Assembly: GCA_050084985.1 (NCBI GenBank)
Contig: JBITNC010000002.1
Location: forward strand, 3,906,001 to 3,970,000
Length of the DNA: 64,000 bases
Reading direction: 5' to 3'
DNA from: Nageia nagi
Taxonomy: Eukaryota > Pinophyta
Numbering within the stretch: position 1 is the stretch's first letter; each line of letters starts with the position of its first letter. Below are positions 58,384 through 64,000 of the stretch, one piece after another. Below the pieces are notes generated by a model. That model did no database searches. It saw nothing but the letters and a program-made list of their open reading frames with translations, and was not told where the DNA came from. Both the position numbers and the translations under genes were made by a program.

Positions 58384-58650
58384 TATGCCATAGTGGTTAA
58401 GGCATTCAATTTTCCAAGTAAATATTTTTTTTAATCTAACACTTCAATTTTTTTAGGTCATTTTTGTTGATAAACACGTTGGATTTATCAACATGAAGAA
58501 ATGTTTATCAATTACCGAAAAATATGCCAACCCCACCATCTCCAATGAACATGTAAATTGATAAACTCGATGGGTTTATACCTAAAATCGAAAAGTTAAT
58601 AACAATGTATGGGACAAATATATTTTTTTGTCAAAGGTTCAATCCCCCTA
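58384..58650 (+). repeat. tRNA-Ser/Leu-like halves separated by ~210 bp
   Basis: TGCCATAGTGGTTAAGGCAT (58385-58404) has the A box of a class II tRNA. AGGTTCAATCCCCCT (58635-58649) has its B box. The normal spacing would be about 40-60 bp. The extra sequence is flanked by AAATATTTTTTTT (58420) and AAATATATTTTTTT (58617) and holds GTTGATAAA/TTTATCAAC inverted repeats (58465-58473, 58483-58491). It may be a SINE or tRNA pseudogene split by a small insertion. Confidence 0.4.
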
Positions 58651-60475
58651 TATTTTTACAATGTACAATATCAAAAGTCTCACCATCTCACTAGTAAAAA
58701 AGAAAAACTAAACCCATGGATACATTTGATAGTAAAAAGTCCCTCAGAACTATAAGAAGTAGATTACCCACAACCACTTTTACACTGCATGTAGTACAAT
58801 ATGTGCATGAGTATATATATTGGTATTTTTACATCGATCTTGAGACAAGGATGACATATTGGCTCTATGAAAGCACCACGACTATTTTCAAATATAAAAA
58901 GAAAAAAAGTAACAAGGCATGTCGAGAGGATGAGAATACACTATAGAATTTATTTAGCAACTTGAGAAGGCCTTAGTTGCATGGGATGTCTAGAAATCTA
59001 ATTGATATTATCCCAATCCACATTAGGAGGAAACATTTTGTAATCCTTCTGCATGAAGAAACCCTATTTACAAGATAAAAACTTAATTAAAATATCTCTT
59101 GATATCATCAGACAACTTTCTTTTTAAAATATGTACAGACTAAGTTACCTAAATCTAGAAAAGCATTATGGTTTCAGACTTACGAACAATATCTGAAATA
59201 AGGTCCCACAAATCTACGAAGTGAGAACTTAAAATTTGAAAAATTAAATATATATAAAAATATATAGAAGAAAATAACAAGATATGAATATCAAACAAAT
59301 ATCATCTACCCACCAAAATGATATGAATATCACTCTCACTCAACTCTGCAACTCATCTTAACCACCATAGAGTGTTGTCATTTACAAGTTGTTCCATGTT
59401 GCTACATACACCACTATCACGATGCTTATTAAACCTTACCCTAAAATCCTCACTTAATTTCATCAAAGAAGTCCTCTTCACATTACATTGCCTCTTAGCA
59501 ATCGAATTCATATATTAACAAAGGTAGAAATACCCACCAAAATGATATGAATATCATTCTCATTCAACTTTTTCTTTCTACGCTCTTCAAAATATCTCCC
59601 ACTCCTACACACGTCCATTAACAACAATGCCCTCCCATATAGCAAGCTCTATAACAAGTGTATAATTTCCTTGCCACCCTATGCTCATTCCCCGCCATGT
59701 GTTAAACATGCAAGGTTTCTACACAACTAGCTATCTCCTATCTCACCACAAGGTTTTTATTAAATATTTATTTGTTATTTGATTATTGATTATTGTTAAA
59801 TATAATCTTACTTTTATATATAATTTAAATCTATATTTCACACTAAATAACATTATATTTATTAAAAATATTGATGGTTTTGAATTCGAATTTTTACTAT
59901 TAAATTATTTATTTTATTAATTTATATATGATAGATAAAGTATAGTTGTTCATGTAATATTAAAAAGGGTTTAATTTATGAAAGTTAATTTTATTATTTT
60001 AAATATTAAGATTGATATTTTAAAATATTTTTAACCAAATATTTCATATTTTAATATGAATAAGAATACATTTCTTTCTTTAAAAACATAAAAGTATAAA
60101 ATTTAATAAATAAAAACTAATTTAAATTAAATATTTGATAATCTCACAATTTAAAACAAGTATAACATTATAGAACATAATATAGATATTAATTTAAAAA
60201 TGGTATTTTTATTTTTAAATACTACAATTTTTTATTTAAATATTAGATTATGAAAAAAACATAGAAAAAAATCTTAATATTTTCAATCTCCTATATAAAA
60301 AACAAAAATTTACTTAAAGAGTCCTAAATCATTCTAAGTAATGTATACTTACATAACTTAAGATAAGAGTTTCAATTTATTCAATGATTCAAAAAAATAA
60401 AAACTAGCTATAGCAACTAAGTGCAATGGGTACGTCGTAGATTTTTCTTTTTGCTACATACAACATTTGATAGTT
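58651..60475. other. AT-rich non-coding interval
   Basis: A direct repeat, ACCCACCAAAATGATATGAA, occurs at about 59309 and 59531, 220 bp apart. The 76-codon frame at 58716-58946 has no recognised motif. No gene is supported. Confidence 0.45.
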
Positions 60476-61130
60476 AAACTTTTAAAAAAGATTTTTTTAT
60501 CAAATGTAAACATTAGAAATAAGTATAACATTCTAGAGTTTGAATTTTATAATTTTGAATTAAATTGTAATTAATCTAGATATGTACATAATAGAAACTA
60601 TAATTAAATGGAAAACAAATAGATAAATATTTGGTTTATTTGCTAGAAATTATATATAATGATTGTGTGAGAAATAATATTTTTTTTAAATGTAAATGTT
60701 GGAAATAAACATAGCATTCCATAAATTTTGAAATATATATTTTTTAGTACAATTAAAATTTAAAAAAAAAAGAGTTTTTATCAAATGTAAATTTTGTAAA
60801 TAAGTAGAGTATTTGACAAAGTTTGAAATTTATATTTTTTAATACAATTAAATTCAAGAAAATAATAATTTTTGTTGTTACTCATTTTTTATTATTAATG
60901 TAGTTAGTAATGGACATATGAAAAAAAAAAATTGTAATAAATCTAGTTATGTACATAATGAAAAATGTAACTAAATGGAAATGTACATAATGAGAAGAAA
61001 ATAAGCATGTAATAGATTGTGAAATGAAGATAATTAAAATGTTGAATTACATTGTAATTAATATATTTTTGTACATAATTTGGGAAGTGTAACTAAATGG
61101 AAAGCAAGTACATAATAAGAAATAGTTTAT
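60476..61130. repeat. Degenerate tandem array of two AT-rich unit types
   Basis: Unit A (TTTTATCAAATGTAAA...GAAATAAG.ATAGCATT...TTTGAATTT) occurs near 60485, 60690 and 60775. Unit B (TTGTAATTAATCTAG.TATGTACATAATA followed by AACTAAATGGAAA) occurs near 60558, 60932 and 61051. The order is A-B-A-A-B-B, with strong decay. Confidence 0.6.
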
Positions 61131-61855
61131 CTCAATATATGGTAGTTTGAGAATGATGTAATATATTTAAATTTTGATAAATGAAAATGAACATGTAATA
61201 GAAAAATAAGTATTTGTTGGTTTTTAAGTTTATTAGAGATAATTGAAAATGAAATTTGTTTTGAAATATAAAAAAGAAATGAGTAAGATTTTTGAAATGA
61301 TTTTTTTTTTAATTATGTAAATTATACATTTTTGAGTATAGAATAAAAAAAATGTATAGAAATTGAATTTTTACCTTGAAACTAGGTGTTTTGAAGAGAA
61401 GCCACCATTTCTCTTTTATTCATTCTCACAATCTATGTATGTTATGAATAGTTATTTTGTTACTCCATCCTTGCAGAGGGTTGTAATTGCTTTATTGTAA
61501 CAATATTCTTCTAGATTAGATTTTTCAAATCATATATACAGTTCTGCAAAATTCATCCATGAACAAGTTTGGAGGAATTTTTTTCATATTTTTAGATACC
61601 TAAAATGAGATATTAGAATATTAAATTTTGCATTTGCGAATTATAATATTCTAATAATTGAAAGAAATTGTTATGTTTTGACAATGTGTAGAAAGGAAAA
61701 AATCATATATTTTCAAAAATGTTAATGCGATCCAAAAACCAATGTCATGATTTCTTTAAAGAAAGATAGGCATATTTTATTTGTTAATATTTGTGTATAG
61801 CATATTTAGCATTGCAAACCTAGAGGGTATATTTGATATATTTCTGATGTTGTCA
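61131..61855. other. AT-rich non-coding interval
   Basis: No gene or repeat could be supported. Confidence 0.4.
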
Positions 61856-61859
61856 TATA

Positions 61860-63235
61860 GGATGATTGGAAAGTGATAACAAACATTGCTCTTCTTTGTT
61901 TCAATGAGATATATGTATACCAAATTGCATTCTTTCAAATATTTCAAAAGGGAAAGATGGTTTTATCCAAGGATAGTCTAATGCACGTACTTTGGATATA
62001 GCTGTGAAAGTTAATCCTTTACGTTCAATGTTGCTAATGTTAATAGTTTCCCTTTCAAGTATAAGTCATTGTGATTTGTGTATTGTCAGTGTCCATGCCA
62101 TTTTAAGTGGTATTTATCTTCATTAACCATGGCTTAAGGGTATTATAGGAAGATATTTTAGGTTGTTGTGATCCCAAGCAGGACAAATATAATGTTTGGA
62201 TTTGAATAACAACAAAAAAGGGAAACTAAGGTGGTTGTTCATTATCCTTGTAAATGATTGATTTGACTTTTCCAAGTGCACCATTAATAAGTCCTGTTCC
62301 TATCCACAAATTTGAATATAACATAACTTGTTGGTTAATACATAACAATAGTTTTTATTGGAGTTGTTCTTCATTAGATTTGAAATAGTTAATTCTTGTA
62401 GTTGTTCTATATTGGATATGGAAACAGGTCTTACCAGGATAACCACATATATTTATTATGGTCAGAAACCATTTCATTTGTTACAAAAAGATGAATTGAA
62501 GAGAAGAAAGTAGATTGCTCCATAACTGTAACTCTTGAGAATGAATGTGACATTAGTGCTTCCCAATATGCAAATGTAGGTTTTCCATTTCGAAGAGTTG
62601 TCACCAAGTTCCAAAAAAATATATGTGCAAGATCCTTACCACTTTGAAGGAATATTATGGTCAATATCATAACTTTTTTGAGAGTGAACCACAATGCACC
62701 ATCGTATGAGGATGAAGCATATATGGGGATGTCCTTCATGGGTGGTAGTTGAGCTAGGTCATCAAATAGTATTATTGATAGACCCCCAAATGGAATGTGA
62801 TTATTACTTGGATATGCTTCATGTAACCTAATGTATATGAGTTGTAGGAGTTTAGAACCAATGAAAATCATCTCATCTATTATAATGTATTGTATGAAGT
62901 ACATTTTTTCTTAGAAGCTTGCAAGTGATTATCTGATGAGAGGGATCATTTTTTAATTGGCAATCAAAGTGTGAAGTAAATTATTGAAGCACCTATATCT
63001 AATGTTGCAACACCTATTGGTGTGAGAAGTAGCAATAAGGATTTTCTATTTGGATCCAAATTTCAAAGTAAAGATCTTATGAATTTGATTAGGTAATACT
63101 TTTCTATACCTATTGTACCTTGAATGATCATTCTGCATGGTGGTTAAAAGTGAGTTTCAATAAGATGTGATTTCACTACATCAAAAATCCTTTTTTGTTC
63201 AATGGATAACCTATCAATGGAATTTATGATGGGAA
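61860..63235 (-). pseudogene. PIF1-like DNA helicase, probably from a Helitron
   Basis: A superfamily 1B helicase unwinds DNA; this branch is carried by Helitrons. Read downward from 63230: SIEQKRIFDVVKSHLIETHF, then a ruined Walker A (IIQGTIGIEKYYLIKFIRSL, near 63140-63080, canonical GTAGTGKS), then LLTPIGVATLDIGASIIY near 63040-62985. The open frame 62904-62431 has Walker B YIIIDEMIFIGSKLL, PFGGLSIILFDDLAQLPP, YASSSYDGALW and SIHLFVTNEMVSDHNKYMWL. Below 62431, LWIGTGLINGALGKVKSIIY (about 62305-62245), TLTIHKSQ-like text with a stop (about 62085), ERKGLTFTAISKVRALDYPW (about 62030-61970) and an end near 61870. No Rep domain is visible. Confidence 0.85.
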
Positions 63236-64000
63236 ATGATGGAATTTGAAATATATGATGATTATCATTGATAAAACAATAACTATTTTTTATTATTATG
63301 GAGTCAATAGATATCTTCCCATATTGTATTCAATATCTAGGTCTTATCGATCGAACATGTCAAATTCATCCAATTGCATAGTATGGCCCAAGGTGCATGA
63401 ATATGGGTCCACTTAAGGTGGACATATTCACTTAAAAAAATGGTGGACTAAAATGAAATTTCAATTTTTAAAGATCAAAATTTTATTTCCTTCTACCTCC
63501 CAAACCAAAACAAAACAAAATTTTGGTATTTAAAAATTAAAATTTTATTTTGGTTCGACATCCTGACCTAAAAATGAAATTTTGATTCTTACAATTGAGA
63601 AACCAAATTTTGGTTCTTAAGGAATGAAATTTTGTTTCATAGAACTATAAACCCTACAAAAATAGCCCGTAAGCCCTCATTCTCCCCTATTATGAACATG
63701 ATTTTGGTATGAAAAGGCCCTAACAGAATGCAATTTCAGTCTAAGGAGGTCCACCCTATACTCCTATGCCCTGCATTTGCCACACGACCTTCTTCAGCTC
63801 TCCAAGTACCCTATTTCTTGCTTCTCTTATTTTTTATTTGCAAATATAGTGTACTTTGGCATTTCATGTTTTTTTTTTTACAAAATTAGATTAGTTTAAT
63901 TAAAAAATGAGTAATTAAACATTAAAAGTTTAATTTAGTTTACTTAACCTTAATCAAACTACATAATGTAAAACAAAAAACAAGTACCCTTTTTTCAATT
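63236..64000. other. Non-coding right edge with weak AAATTTTGGTT repeats
   Basis: Between 63440 and 63660, AAATTTTGGT(T/A) and ATGAAATTTTG words alternate six to eight times with uneven spacing. Read as coding, the part just above 63235 may be an extension of the helicase element, but no motif is certain. Confidence 0.35.

Noticed and set aside
63440-63660. AAATTTTGGTT/ATGAAATTTTG alternating words as a true satellite
   Set aside because: Spacing is irregular and the words are simple AT-rich sequence; too weak to call a tandem array.
1-64000. CRISPR arrays, bacterial operons, rRNA genes
   Set aside because: No regularly spaced identical repeats with unique spacers, no ribosomal RNA-like conserved stretches, and the content is plainly plant nuclear retrotransposon DNA.

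Overview
This window looks like a stretch of nuclear DNA from a plant with a very large, repeat-rich genome. I infer a gymnosperm or another vascular plant with a large genome, because the sequence is very AT-rich, almost entirely decayed LTR retrotransposons, and contains Tekay/Del-like and Tat-like Ty3/gypsy lineages, several Ty1/copia elements, LINE remnants and a helicase of the kind carried by Helitrons. I found no intact host gene, no rRNA gene, no CRISPR array and no bacterial-style operon. Every coding region is a pseudogene broken by stops and frameshifts.

Layout, left third (1-22,300). A Ty3/gypsy element spans 523-22,270. It has LTRs of about 4 kb, a perfect 5-bp target duplication (AATGT), a tRNA-Met-type primer site, gag-pol and a polypurine tract. 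A complete Ty1/copia element (9,149-17,916) sits inside its integrase gene. The end of the gypsy integrase, with a chromodomain-like tail, resumes directly after the copia 3' LTR.

Middle (22,300-41,000). In order: a minisatellite, a tandem ~420-bp duplication leading into a LINE reverse transcriptase (+), and a minus-strand Tat-like gypsy element (about 26,300-30,770). In the Tat-like element the second, archaeal-type RNase H lies between protease and RT. A solo copia LTR with perfect TTAAC target duplications sits in its protease. A 5'-truncated copia element of the same family as the first (to 37,120) follows, lying against a plus-strand chromovirus-like gypsy element (37,130-39,850) with a 3' LTR-like tail.

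Right part (41,000-64,000). This is older debris: a LINE zf-RVT/RNase H fragment, a ~160-bp foldback, two copia gag fragments, two gypsy RNase H/integrase fragments, a DUF4283-like fragment, a copia LTR-PBS-gag fragment, and a minus-strand copia RT-RNase H split by a second solo LTR (AGAAG target duplications). After these come tRNA-like/SINE-like segments, AT-rich degenerate tandem arrays, and a minus-strand PIF1-like helicase pseudogene (61,860-63,235).

The parts do not work together as a pathway. They are a record of insertion, nesting, LTR-LTR recombination and truncation. The observations most worth checking are the domain order of the Tat-like element, the conserved non-coding leader and 3' UTR repeats of the copia family, the internal triplication of the giant gypsy LTR, and the foldback.
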